Shown: positions 1 through 5,208, numbered from the stretch's first letter. The stretch is 5,932 nucleotides of DNA from Bdellovibrionales bacterium (GCA_005792225.1 SXSP01000361.1:1-5932); one strand, 5' to 3'. The notes: generated by a model from the sequence alone, not told the origin. Numbers and translations are program-made.

Positions 1-526
1 CCGGCGCGACAGGAGGAGCCTCTGCCTTCGGCGTCTCAGGTGGCGCAACTGGAGGAGCTTCGATGATCGATTCGGCCGGCTCGTCCGCCGGCTCGGTGGC
101 TGTCGGTTCAGTGGCCGTGCGCTCGTTCGGAAGCACTTCTTCCGAGGGCCCCATCGGGATCGGCGGCTCTTCTTTGTTCTCGTATGGATTGGCTTCGTCT
201 TCTTCAAGGAGCGAGTTGCGATCCTGCTCGCGACGTTTAATTTGGTTTTCGTAGATTTTTTCGCCGAGCTGCTCGTCGGTGAGAATTCGGGGTTGGTCGA
301 GCATGTCCTGCTCGAACGCTTGTTCTTCTTGATCGCTCCCGAAGATCGCGTCTTCAGGCTGGTCTTTCAACGCCGCTTTGAATTGGCGCTGCCGTTCGGC
401 AGCATACGGGTCCGATGTCGTCGGAGGACGCTGAAGCTCGTCCTGCTGAACGGTAAACTTTCCGCAAGCGCCGAGGGCGCAAACGATGCCGAAAAGGCTT
501 AAGGATTTCGAAAAAACGGACCGCAT
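1..526 (-). CDS. Putative outer-membrane lipoprotein with Pro/Ala/Glu-rich tail (partial, runs off left edge)
   Basis: Reading leftwards from an ATG at 526-524 there is an open frame of 175 codons with no stop before the window edge, so the C-terminus is missing. The N-terminus is a lipoprotein signal: basic residues (Arg2, Lys7), a hydrophobic stretch, then lipobox LGAC with Cys21 as the lipidated residue. Gly22 at +2 gives no inner-membrane retention signal, so outer-membrane sorting is likely. Residues 25-120 are polar, rich in Gln, Glu and Asp, probably helical in part. From about 120 the chain becomes Pro/Ala/Glu/Thr-rich, with two TATEP units (137-146) and two copies of EAPPVAP (156-162 and 169-175). 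Such tails often act as extended spacers in the envelope. A GGGAG ribosome site lies just upstream. I do not recognise a family; the lipoprotein call is firm, the function unknown. It is separated from gcvH by 212 bases and a hairpin, so is probably transcribed on its own. Confidence 0.8.
   Translation of the reverse strand, partial: MRSVFSKSLSLFGIVCALGACGKFTVQQDELQRPPTTSDPYAAERQRQFKAALKDQPEDAIFGSDQEEQAFEQDMLDQPRILTDEQLGEKIYENQIKRREQDRNSLLEEDEANPYENKEEPPIPMGPSEEVLPNERTATEPTATEPADEPAESIIEAPPVAPPETPKAEAPPVAP
3..61 (-). repeat. 39-base-period repeat coding for EAPPVAP
   Basis: Bases 3-22 and 42-61 are near-identical (a few mismatches) and lie 39 bases, or 13 codons, apart. Both encode the peptide EAPPVAP in the lipoprotein's tail. 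Further copies may lie beyond the left edge. Confidence 0.6.
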
Positions 527-688
527 AGTCACTCCCACAGTAACCGCACCAGAACCGCAGCAGAACCGCTCCAGAAGCTGTGCACCCTTCGTGCCGTGTC
601 CGAAGGCCCATATGTGGGAGATGGTCGAAAGTTCGACAGTGGAAGAGACGAATTACGGCCATGCTGGCCAAGAGTTGATCATCGAGTC

Positions 689-716
689 CGTCGCCCACCG
701 ACAGGCGTGGGCGACG
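689..716 (-). terminator. Hairpin downstream of gcvH, possible transcript end
   Basis: A perfect 10-bp inverted repeat (689-698 with 707-716; core arm GTCGCCCAC) encloses an 8-base loop, 23 bases past the gcvH stop codon. No U-run follows on either strand, so it is not a classic intrinsic terminator. It may be a 3' stabilising stem or a weak or Rho-assisted end for the folD-gcvT-gcvH transcript. Confidence 0.45.
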
Positions 717-738
717 AAGATGGGCCGGCGGACCGCCC

Positions 739-1131
739 TTACTTTTTCTCGGAGATGAGCTTTTTGTAATCCGCGACGCGGATCAGGTTCGCGAGTTCTT
801 TTTCGCTGTCCATCTCGATGCGGATGAGCCAGCCGTCGTTCATCGGATCGTCGTTCAACGAGCTCGGGTCTTCAAGGAGAGCCGTGTTGACTTCGATGAC
901 CGTGCCCGAAACGGGAGAGTAGAGATCGCTCGCCGCCTTCACGCTCTCGACGACGCCGAAGCTTTCGCCTTGGTTCACTTTCGCGCCCTCTTCGGGGAGT
1001 TCGACGTAAACGACTTCACCGAGTTGTTCTTGTGCGAACTCGGTGACGCCGACGGTGACGATGTTCTCGTCGACTTGCGCCCACTCGTGGTCTTTCGAAT
1101 AATAAAAATCCTCTGGAAGCTGGTACGACAT
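739..1131 (-). CDS. gcvH: Glycine cleavage system H protein (lipoyl carrier)
   Basis: A cytoplasmic protein of 130 residues, the usual H-protein length. It carries the aminomethyl group left by glycine decarboxylation on a lipoyl arm, shuttling between P protein (GcvP), T protein (GcvT) and L protein. The lipoylation site is in ESVKAASDLYSPVSG, with Lys65 as the modified residue; KDHEWA near the N-terminus (13-18), TEFAQEQLGEVVYVELPE (30-47) and the NDGWLI block near residues 98-103 are also family hallmarks. I chose the ATG at 1131 rather than the GTG at 1140: AAGGAG (1140-1145) sits 8 bases before the ATG but would overlap the GTG, and MSYQLPEDFYY fits the family N-terminus. It starts 25 bases after the gcvT stop and is the last gene of the folD-gcvT-gcvH run. 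gcvP does not follow directly. Family identity is certain. Confidence 0.96.
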   Translation of the reverse strand: MSYQLPEDFYYSKDHEWAQVDENIVTVGVTEFAQEQLGEVVYVELPEEGAKVNQGESFGVVESVKAASDLYSPVSGTVIEVNTALLEDPSSLNDDPMNDGWLIRIEMDSEKELANLIRVADYKKLISEKK

Positions 1132-1139
1132 CGCGATCA

Positions 1140-1145
1140 CTCCTT
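1140..1145 (-). promoter_or_regulatory. Ribosome binding site of gcvH (decides the start)
   Basis: Reads AAGGAG on the minus strand, 8 bases before the ATG at 1131. It overlaps the alternative GTG at 1140, which rules out the longer start. Confidence 0.7.
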
Positions 1146-1156
1146 AAAGTCAGCGC

Positions 1157-2299
1157 TTACTTTTTACTCAAAGACTTACTTAAAGACGTATCTTGAACAA
1201 ATGGCGTGGCGACCACGCGGGCTTTGGCTCCCCGTCCGCGGATGTCGACGTTGAATTCAGAACCGATCTCGGCGTAGGCCGCATCGACGTATCCAATCCC
1301 GATCGACGCATTGAGCGAAGGCGAAAGCGTGCCACTAGTTACTCGGCCAATTTCCTTATTGTCAAACGAAAGCAAGGCGTAACCGTGGCGGGGAATTCCT
1401 CGTTCCGCGAGGGTGAAGCCGACGAGTTTACGTTTTAATCCGGCCTCTTTTCCCGCAAGGATTTTAGCCTTCCCGATGAAGTCTTTCTTCGCGGGCTTTA
1501 CGACCCAACCGAGACCCGCCTCGTAGGGATTGGTCGTATCGTCGATCTCGTTTCCGTAGAGGCTGTATTTCATCTCGGTGCGAAGAGTGTCGCGTGCGCC
1601 TAAGCCCACTGGCTTTGTACCGAGATCCTGGCCGCGTTCCATCAAGTCGTTCCAAAGTGCTACGGCTTGATCGTTGCGAACAAATATCTCGGCGCCGTCT
1701 TCTCCCGTGTACCCCGTCCGTGCGACGCGAACCTGATTTCCTTTGTAAGAAAATTCTCGGTGCGTGAACGACGTCATCGCCGCGATTTCTGGAGACACCA
1801 CGCGACCGAGTAGCTCAATCGCATGAGGGCCTTGCACGGCGATCTGGCTCCACTCGGCGCTCTCGTTGATCAGCTCGGCACCCTTGTTGTTCGCTTTCAT
1901 GAACGCGAAATCTTTTTCGACGTTGGATGCGTTCACGCAGAGGAAGTACTCTTCATTCGGCTTAATGCAATAGATGATGAGATCATCGACGATTCCGCCC
2001 TGCTCATTCGGGTAAAGTGAGTAGTGCGCCTGCCCCGCCTGAAGTTTCGCGACGTCATTCGTGGTCGTCCACTCAAGCGTCGTGAGCGCGTTCGGGCCCT
2101 TCACCCGGATCTCCCCCATATGCGAAACATCAAAGAGCCCCACTCCCGTGCGACAAGCATGATGCTCTTCTTTGAGCCCTTCATATTGAACCGGCATGTA
2201 CCAACCGGCGAAGGGAACCATGCGGGCGCCCAATTTCTCGTGAACCGCACGGAGCGGGGTCGATTTCAAATCCGCAGGATTGATGTCTTGAGAGCCCAT
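1157..2299 (-). CDS. gcvT: Glycine cleavage system T protein (aminomethyltransferase)
   Basis: A cytoplasmic enzyme of 380 residues, close to family length. It takes the aminomethyl group from lipoylated H protein and, with tetrahydrofolate, releases ammonia and forms 5,10-methylene-THF. Visible hallmarks: LGARMVPFAGWYMPVQY (23-39), EEHHACRTGVGLFDVSHMGE (44-63), GGIVDDLIIY (101-110) with the conserved Asp pair 105-106 near the folate site, the IAVQGP block, RTGYTGEDGAEIF, GLGARDTLR, and the C-terminal barrel domain with TSGTLSPSLNASIGIGYV. The ATG at 2299 has AAAGGA 7 bases upstream (2307-2312). The C-terminus ends in a tandem SLSKSLSKK that extends past the conserved domain. It lies 53 bases after folD and 25 before gcvH, probably in one operon. 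The methyltransferase-like proteins YgfZ and dimethylglycine oxidase share the fold, but the motifs and neighbouring gcvH make GcvT clear. Confidence 0.96.
   Translation of the reverse strand: MGSQDINPADLKSTPLRAVHEKLGARMVPFAGWYMPVQYEGLKEEHHACRTGVGLFDVSHMGEIRVKGPNALTTLEWTTTNDVAKLQAGQAHYSLYPNEQGGIVDDLIIYCIKPNEEYFLCVNASNVEKDFAFMKANNKGAELINESAEWSQIAVQGPHAIELLGRVVSPEIAAMTSFTHREFSYKGNQVRVARTGYTGEDGAEIFVRNDQAVALWNDLMERGQDLGTKPVGLGARDTLRTEMKYSLYGNEIDDTTNPYEAGLGWVVKPAKKDFIGKAKILAGKEAGLKRKLVGFTLAERGIPRHGYALLSFDNKEIGRVTSGTLSPSLNASIGIGYVDAAYAEIGSEFNVDIRGRGAKARVVATPFVQDTSLSKSLSKK
1163..1186 (-). repeat. 12-base tandem repeat at the 3' end of gcvT
   Basis: Two adjacent 12-base units with two mismatches each encode SLSK, giving an SLSKSLSK tail just before the stop codon. 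It looks like a small slippage duplication outside the conserved part of GcvT. Confidence 0.6.
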
Positions 2300-2352
2300 T
2301 TCAGGATCCTTTCAGAAAAGGCGTTCATCGTGCCGAGTCGCGAGCCCGTCCG

Positions 2353-3213
2353 TCAAGATGGAGACAGCTCAGCCAGACGCACGGTGTTTTCCATCAACAT
2401 TTGAATGGTCATCGGGCCTACGCCGCCGGGAACGGGAGTCGCCGCGTGGGCCCAACCCTCCATCTCCTCAAATCGAACGTCGCCGCAGAGCTTGTTCGCG
2501 AAATCCCCGCTCGAGGGCCGGTGCATCCCGACATCCACGACGACCGCCCCCTCACGGAATGCGTCCCGCCCCAAAAACCGCGCCTGCCCTGCCGCAACCA
2601 CGACGATATCGCCTTGGCGCGTAACACTTTTTAAATCACGGGTCTTCGAATGGCAGACCGTCACGGTCGCATTGGCCTCGAGGAGGAGCTGCGCCATCGG
2701 TTTTCCGACGAAGTTACTCCTGCCAACGACGACGGCGTGCTTACCGGCGATGTCGATCTTGTAGTGCTCGAGAATCGCCATGACACCCCAAGGAGTACAG
2801 GGTGCGACTCTCTTTCGACCCGCCATGAGGAGTCCGAGATTTCCTGAGGTGAGCCCGTCCGGATCTTTGTTCGGAGAAATGGACTCAACCACCTCTTCGG
2901 CGTTCATTCCTTTGGGAAGCGGAAGCTGAACGAGAATTCCGTCGACCCGTGGGTCGCGATTTAACTCAGCGACTTTTCGCACGAGTTCGGCTTGGCTGAT
3001 GCTCGCCGGAACTTCGAAATGGAAGCTCTCCATCCCGAGGGCGACGGTCGTTTTCACCTTATTGCGAACGTAGACTTGGCTCGCGGGATCTTCACCAACG
3101 ATGACGACCGCGAGACCGGGTTTCCTGCCCGTTTTTTTCGCGAACGACTCGATCCTGGCTTTTAAGGCTTCTTGCCGGTGCTTCGCGACTTCGGTTCCAC
3201 TCAGGCGAATCAT
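2353..3213 (-). CDS. folD: Bifunctional methylenetetrahydrofolate dehydrogenase / methenyltetrahydrofolate cyclohydrolase
   Basis: A cytoplasmic enzyme of 286 residues, the normal length. It oxidises 5,10-methylene-THF to methenyl-THF with NADP and hydrolyses that to 10-formyl-THF. The N-terminal domain holds SQVYVRNK, with Tyr48 and catalytic Lys52, and VDGILVQLPLPKG (90-102). NKDPDGL follows, with Asp119 in the place of the folate-binding Asp of other FolDs, then PCTPWG (138-143). The Rossmann domain carries VVVGRSNFVGKPMA (161-174), and the C-terminus the folate-site block TPVPGGVGPMT (259-269). The ATG at 3213 has GGGAGG (3221-3226) 7 bases upstream, and MIRLSGTEVA matches the family start. 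As first gene before gcvT and gcvH, it would use the methylene-THF that the glycine cleavage system makes, turning glycine carbon into formyl groups for purines and initiator tRNA. Nothing is missing or broken. Confidence 0.96.
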   Translation of the reverse strand: MIRLSGTEVAKHRQEALKARIESFAKKTGRKPGLAVVIVGEDPASQVYVRNKVKTTVALGMESFHFEVPASISQAELVRKVAELNRDPRVDGILVQLPLPKGMNAEEVVESISPNKDPDGLTSGNLGLLMAGRKRVAPCTPWGVMAILEHYKIDIAGKHAVVVGRSNFVGKPMAQLLLEANATVTVCHSKTRDLKSVTRQGDIVVVAAGQARFLGRDAFREGAVVVDVGMHRPSSGDFANKLCGDVRFEEMEGWAHAATPVPGGVGPMTIQMLMENTVRLAELSPS

Positions 3214-3256
3214 GTAGTGACCTCCCGGCTGCGTTGAGATGTGTTGGATGGCAGTG

Positions 3257-3285
3257 GTTATAGGCTTAAAACCCTCCTGAATCCA
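3257..3285 (-). promoter_or_regulatory. Candidate promoter for folD-gcvT-gcvH
   Basis: On the minus strand TATAAC (3262-3257) is a good -10 box, about 44 bases before the folD start. The hexamer 17 bases upstream is TGGATT (3285-3280), which matches the -35 consensus at only half its positions. A start near 3250 would leave a leader of about 37 bases, too short for a glycine or THF riboswitch. The -10 is convincing, the -35 weak. Confidence 0.35.
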
Positions 3286-3309
3286 GGGCCTTGTTGGGAA
3301 AAGGCGTTC

Positions 3310-3338
3310 TTGACTGCGCCGCGGAAGACGCTTAGATT
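3310..3338 (+). promoter_or_regulatory. Sigma70-type promoter upstream of the pilus block
   Basis: TTGACT (3310-3315) and TAGATT (3333-3338) are separated by exactly 17 bases; the -35 matches five of six consensus positions and the -10 four of six (TAtAaT differs at two). A transcript would start near 3345, giving a leader of about 33 bases to the ATG at 3378. It would serve the 103-residue gene and perhaps, by read-through, the pilus genes, since no terminator with a U-run lies between. Confidence 0.65.
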
Positions 3339-3377
3339 GGCGGCAATTCCAAATCTGATCACGAAGGGGGCCCGTCT

Positions 3378-3689
3378 ATGAAAAAGCCTGAGAAAGTAAA
3401 GTTATCGAAAGACGGCAGCTCGATCGACTTCGTTCAGAGTGACAGCCTTCCGACCTCGACCAAAAAATTCCGTCAGAGCCCCGAGATCGAAGGCTTCTAC
3501 CGATTCATTTTCGAAAACGATCTGCGCGCTGAGGGCGCCGAGATCCTCGATAAAATTATCCAGCGCCGTAAAGACGAGCGCGACGAAGCCTACCGCGGCG
3601 CTCGCAAAGCGAAGAAGCAGTACCCGCCTTCCGGCCGGATTCGGTCCGGCCTCCGCCCACCCGCTGGCGTGAATCCACGTTCATTTTGA
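3378..3689 (+). CDS. Small charged protein of unknown function upstream of the Flp pilin
   Basis: A 103-residue protein that I cannot assign to a family. It has no signal peptide or membrane segment and is probably cytoplasmic. Residues 1-34 are polar and basic, likely disordered. Residues 35-81 look like a compact helical unit: SPEIEGFYRFIFENDLRAEG followed by a highly charged helix (AEILDKIIQRRKDERDEAYRGARKAKK). The last 20 residues are Pro/Arg/Gly-rich and unlike the rest; their codons include a perfect hairpin (3633-3651). Start ATG at 3378 has AAGGGGG 7 bases upstream and a good promoter at 3310-3338. Coding bias and spacing support a real gene. It reads in the same direction as the pilin 60 bases downstream; whether it belongs to the pilus system or is an independent housekeeping-type protein cannot be told from sequence alone. 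A small nucleic-acid- or protein-binding role is only a guess from charge. Confidence 0.8.
   Translation: MKKPEKVKLSKDGSSIDFVQSDSLPTSTKKFRQSPEIEGFYRFIFENDLRAEGAEILDKIIQRRKDERDEAYRGARKAKKQYPPSGRIRSGLRPPAGVNPRSF
3633..3651 (+). other. Perfect inverted repeat inside the 3' end of the 103-residue gene
   Basis: GGCCGGA and TCCGGCC (7 bp) flank the 5-base loop TTCGG and cover residues 86-92. No U-run follows on either strand. It lies 36 bases before the stop codon, where the protein turns from charged helix to a Pro/Gly-rich tail. It could be a stabilising stem or an attenuating structure before the pilin gene. Confidence 0.5.
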
Positions 3690-3718
3690 TTTCGGGTTCG
3701 CATCCGAATTGCTGATGA

Positions 3719-3742
3719 CCCCCTTCGAATTCCGAAAGGGGG
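3719..3742 (+). promoter_or_regulatory. Hairpin enclosing the pilin ribosome binding site
   Basis: CCCCCTT (3719-3725) pairs with AAGGGGG (3736-3742); two more pairs (3726-3727 with 3733-3734) form across a one-base bulge, closing a 5-base loop. The right arm is the only ribosome binding site of the pilin gene, 7 bases before the ATG at 3750, so folding would hide it. No U-run follows, so it is not a terminator. Suggested role: translational control or 5' mRNA protection. Confidence 0.6.
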
Positions 3743-3749
3743 AATCAAA

Positions 3750-4010
3750 ATGAAAACTTCAATTCACCGCAATCAACGGGGCCAAGGCCTCATCGAATAT
3801 CTGATCATCGTCGCCCTCATGGGTGTCGCCGCGATCGCGATCGTTCGCACAATGGGCGAAGCCGTGAGCAGCAGATTCGCCACGATCACGCACGCGCTCC
3901 AAGGCGACAAGCGGTCGGTCAAAACCCGCGTCGACGAGAGCACCTACAAGAAAAAAGACATGGGGAACTTCTTCGACGGAGTCGGAGATTCGGGCGGAAA
4001 GCAAAACTGA
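3750..4010 (+). CDS. flp: Flp/Tad-type major pilin precursor
   Basis: An 86-residue type IVb pilin precursor, the likely structural subunit of a Tad pilus. A short basic leader (MKTSIHRNQRG) ends in Gly11; a TadV/CpaA-type prepilin peptidase should cut after it. Mature residues begin QGLIEY, with Glu at +5 and Tyr at +6, the Flp signature, followed by a hydrophobic helix (LIIVALMGVAAIAIV, 18-32). The mature chain, about 75 residues, is longer than common Flp pilins (often about 50-60), the extra being a polar, Lys/Asp/Gly-rich tail (52-86) which may be surface-exposed. There is no Cys pair, so no disulfide loop. Its ribosome site lies in the hairpin at 3719-3742, and its stop overlaps the next start as TGATG, suggesting coupled translation. 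A minor pilin is the alternative; first place in the cluster favours the major one. Confidence 0.88.
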   Translation: MKTSIHRNQRGQGLIEYLIIVALMGVAAIAIVRTMGEAVSSRFATITHALQGDKRSVKTRVDESTYKKKDMGNFFDGVGDSGGKQN

Positions 4011-4363
4011 TGCGTTCGCAATCAGGATCCGTCTTGCTCGAGAGCGCGGTCGTATCCGTCGCGCTCTCGGCACTCATTTCTGGTGGAAGCCTCGTTCTCT
4101 ACGTTGCGTTCGCGCGGGTTTGGATCGAGCGCCAAGCTTACGAGGCCGTCGTTTGTCTTGCGAGCCTTGCGAACGCTTCATCTTGCGAGCGCGACTTCCG
4201 CGACCGCGTCAACGCGGCTTTGCCAATCGGTCAGCTCTCACGCGTGCACATGACGAGAACGGTGCAATCAGCATCAGTCATCGCCATTTTTCACGTGGCT
4301 CAGCGTGAAATCGCCCATGCGCGCGAAACCCGAAGACTTCCACTCGATGCGGGGGTCCCATGA
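4010..4363 (+). CDS. TadE-like minor pilin / pseudopilin
   Basis: A 117-residue protein with a prepilin-like N-terminus: leader MRSQSG, then SVLLES, with Gly6 at the expected cut site and Glu at +5 (Glu11), and a hydrophobic helix (VVSVALSALISGGSLVLYVAF, about 14-34). This matches the TadE/TadF type of Tad minor pseudopilin, which is processed by the prepilin peptidase and needed for pilus assembly. The periplasmic part holds two cysteines (Cys49 and Cys59) in YEAVVCLASLANASSC, close enough to form a disulfide, then a basic, His-containing C-terminus. The start overlaps the pilin stop by one base (TGATG) and no clear ribosome site stands before it, so translation is probably coupled to the pilin. 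Its own stop overlaps the next start (ATGA). The TadE label is from N-terminal form and context; the soluble part is not recognisable to me. Confidence 0.75.
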   Translation: MRSQSGSVLLESAVVSVALSALISGGSLVLYVAFARVWIERQAYEAVVCLASLANASSCERDFRDRVNAALPIGQLSRVHMTRTVQSASVIAIFHVAQREIAHARETRRLPLDAGVP

Positions 4364-5076
4364 ACGCCCGCGGATCCGTTTTAATCGGCGCGCTGGTATT
4401 AGTGCCGGTGCTCATTTCTATATTCATCGTGGTGGCCGCCACTTATTTGATGCTCCGGAGCGACGGCCGCTCACGACACGCGTGTCGGGTGGAACTTCTC
4501 CGTTCGCAGGAGAAGGTCAGTCGGTTGCTCACGCAGCTGATCGAGTTAAATCCGAAGGCGGCCGCGCTCAGGCTTGAGCGGGAGGTGGCGGAACGCGAGG
4601 TCGCACTCACAATCGGCGAACCCGCAAACGTTGCCGCCCAGGCGAATCTCGCGCTCGTCATCGCCAAGCAGACCGTTCACGCGATCAAACAACAAAAGTT
4701 GATCACGGCCGCTCGAATGGAATCGCGTTTGGGACCATCGCGGGCAAGCCAGGAGATTCGTACGACCTTGTCTCTTGATCAAAGTGCTTATCAGGCCGGC
4801 GAAGCCCGAAGTTTTTCATTTAAGACGAAAACGGGTGCCTTCGATCTGATCGCAACACCGAGTGATTCGATCACGCCCGATTATCAGCCCTCCGCTCGAT
4901 TCATGACGAGTCAGAATATGCAGGTCGAATGGCAACTCGATCTCAAATCACTCCTCCCCGCTTGGATCGCGGATCTTTTGCCCACGGAAGGGCTCGCTTT
5001 AAAGGCCGAGTGCTCGGCCACACTTCAGAAAGGAACTCTCAAATGGTCCCCGATTCTCAACGTGGACAAGCCTTGA
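4360..5076 (+). CDS. TadG-like prepilin-type protein lacking Glu at +5
   Basis: A 238-residue protein, the largest of the four prepilin-like products here. A very short leader, MNARG, precedes SVLIGALVLVPVLISIFIVVAATYL, a typical helix start, but the +5 position is Gly9 instead of Glu. The periplasmic part begins with Cys42, continues as a long helical region (about 42-125) rich in Glu, Arg and Ala that may coil, and ends in a more beta-like, polar domain (135-238) with a second Cys at 218. Loss of Glu5 in the largest minor pseudopilin recalls GspK of type II secretion, which sits at the tip; TadG-type tip or anchor proteins are the Tad counterpart. That comparison is inference. Start overlaps the previous stop as ATGA, and the 3' end overlaps the next gene by 34 bases. 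Membership of the pilus operon is well supported; the exact name is not. Confidence 0.7.
   Translation: MNARGSVLIGALVLVPVLISIFIVVAATYLMLRSDGRSRHACRVELLRSQEKVSRLLTQLIELNPKAAALRLEREVAEREVALTIGEPANVAAQANLALVIAKQTVHAIKQQKLITAARMESRLGPSRASQEIRTTLSLDQSAYQAGEARSFSFKTKTGAFDLIATPSDSITPDYQPSARFMTSQNMQVEWQLDLKSLLPAWIADLLPTEGLALKAECSATLQKGTLKWSPILNVDKP
5029..5034 (+). promoter_or_regulatory. Ribosome binding site of the 54-residue pseudopilin (decides the start)
   Basis: AAAGGA lies 8 bases before the ATG at 5043, inside the end of the preceding gene. It selects this start over the upstream in-frame ATG at 4929, whose extra residues look like a shadow frame. Confidence 0.6.
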
Positions 5077-5207
5077 TCGAGCTCATCGTCATTTGTCTCT
5101 TTTTCGTTTGGTTCGTGCTCCTCACCGCCTCGCTCGGCGAATCGACGATGAAGAGCCAGGAATCATCGCGTTTCATGGACCGAAAATTTCGGCCGAAGGG
5201 AGGCTGA
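5043..5207 (+). CDS. Very short TadE/Flp-like pseudopilin
   Basis: A 54-residue protein made almost wholly of a class III prepilin N-terminus. The leader MVPDSQRG ends at Gly8, and the mature start QALIEL has Glu at +5 (Glu13), followed by the hydrophobic helix LIVICLFFVWFVLLTASLG and only about 22 polar residues. The pilin leader (NQRGQGLIEY) and this one (SQRGQALIEL) are strikingly alike. After cleavage about 46 residues remain, smaller than most TadE or TadF proteins, so the protein is close to a bare pilin helix. The gene starts 34 bases inside the 3' end of the preceding gene in another frame and stops one base before the next ATG. It may be a minor pilin inserted among Flp subunits, or an assembly or initiation pseudopilin. 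Placement and leader make it real with good confidence. Confidence 0.75.
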   Translation: MVPDSQRGQALIELIVICLFFVWFVLLTASLGESTMKSQESSRFMDRKFRPKGG

Positions 5208-5208
5208 G

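Noticed and set aside
354..698. Minus-strand ORF of 114 codons overlapping the left spacer
   Set aside because: It overlaps the lipoprotein gene in another frame. The lipoprotein frame has a signal peptide, lipobox, ribosome site and sensible composition; this one has none.
1132..1140. Longer gcvH start at GTG 1140
   Set aside because: The ribosome site AAGGAG overlaps the GTG, and the extra three residues do not fit the H-protein N-terminus.
3271..3289. Imperfect palindrome (CCTG...CAGG) between the divergent genes as an operator
   Set aside because: Only four symmetric base pairs; too short to separate from chance.
3214..3377. Glycine or tetrahydrofolate riboswitch before folD-gcvT-gcvH
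   Set aside because: The leader from the likely -10 box to the start codon is only about 40 bases, too short for either aptamer, and I saw none of their conserved cores.
3719..3742. Intrinsic terminator between the 103-residue gene and the pilin
   Set aside because: No U-run follows the stem on either strand, and the right arm is the pilin ribosome site.
3690..3749. Separate sigma70 or sigma54 promoter for the pilin
   Set aside because: TTGATT at 3686-3691 has no matching -10 box at 16-18 bases, and no TGGC/TTGC pair with correct spacing was found.
4443..4782. Minus-strand ORFs of 74 and 78 codons within the TadG-like gene
   Set aside because: Ser/Arg-rich shadow translations with no ribosome site, fully inside a convincing plus-strand gene.
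4929..5042. Upstream in-frame ATG for the short pseudopilin
   Set aside because: It would add 38 residues of Arg/Gly-rich shadow sequence before the prepilin leader, which must be short and N-terminal; a good ribosome site precedes the ATG at 5043.
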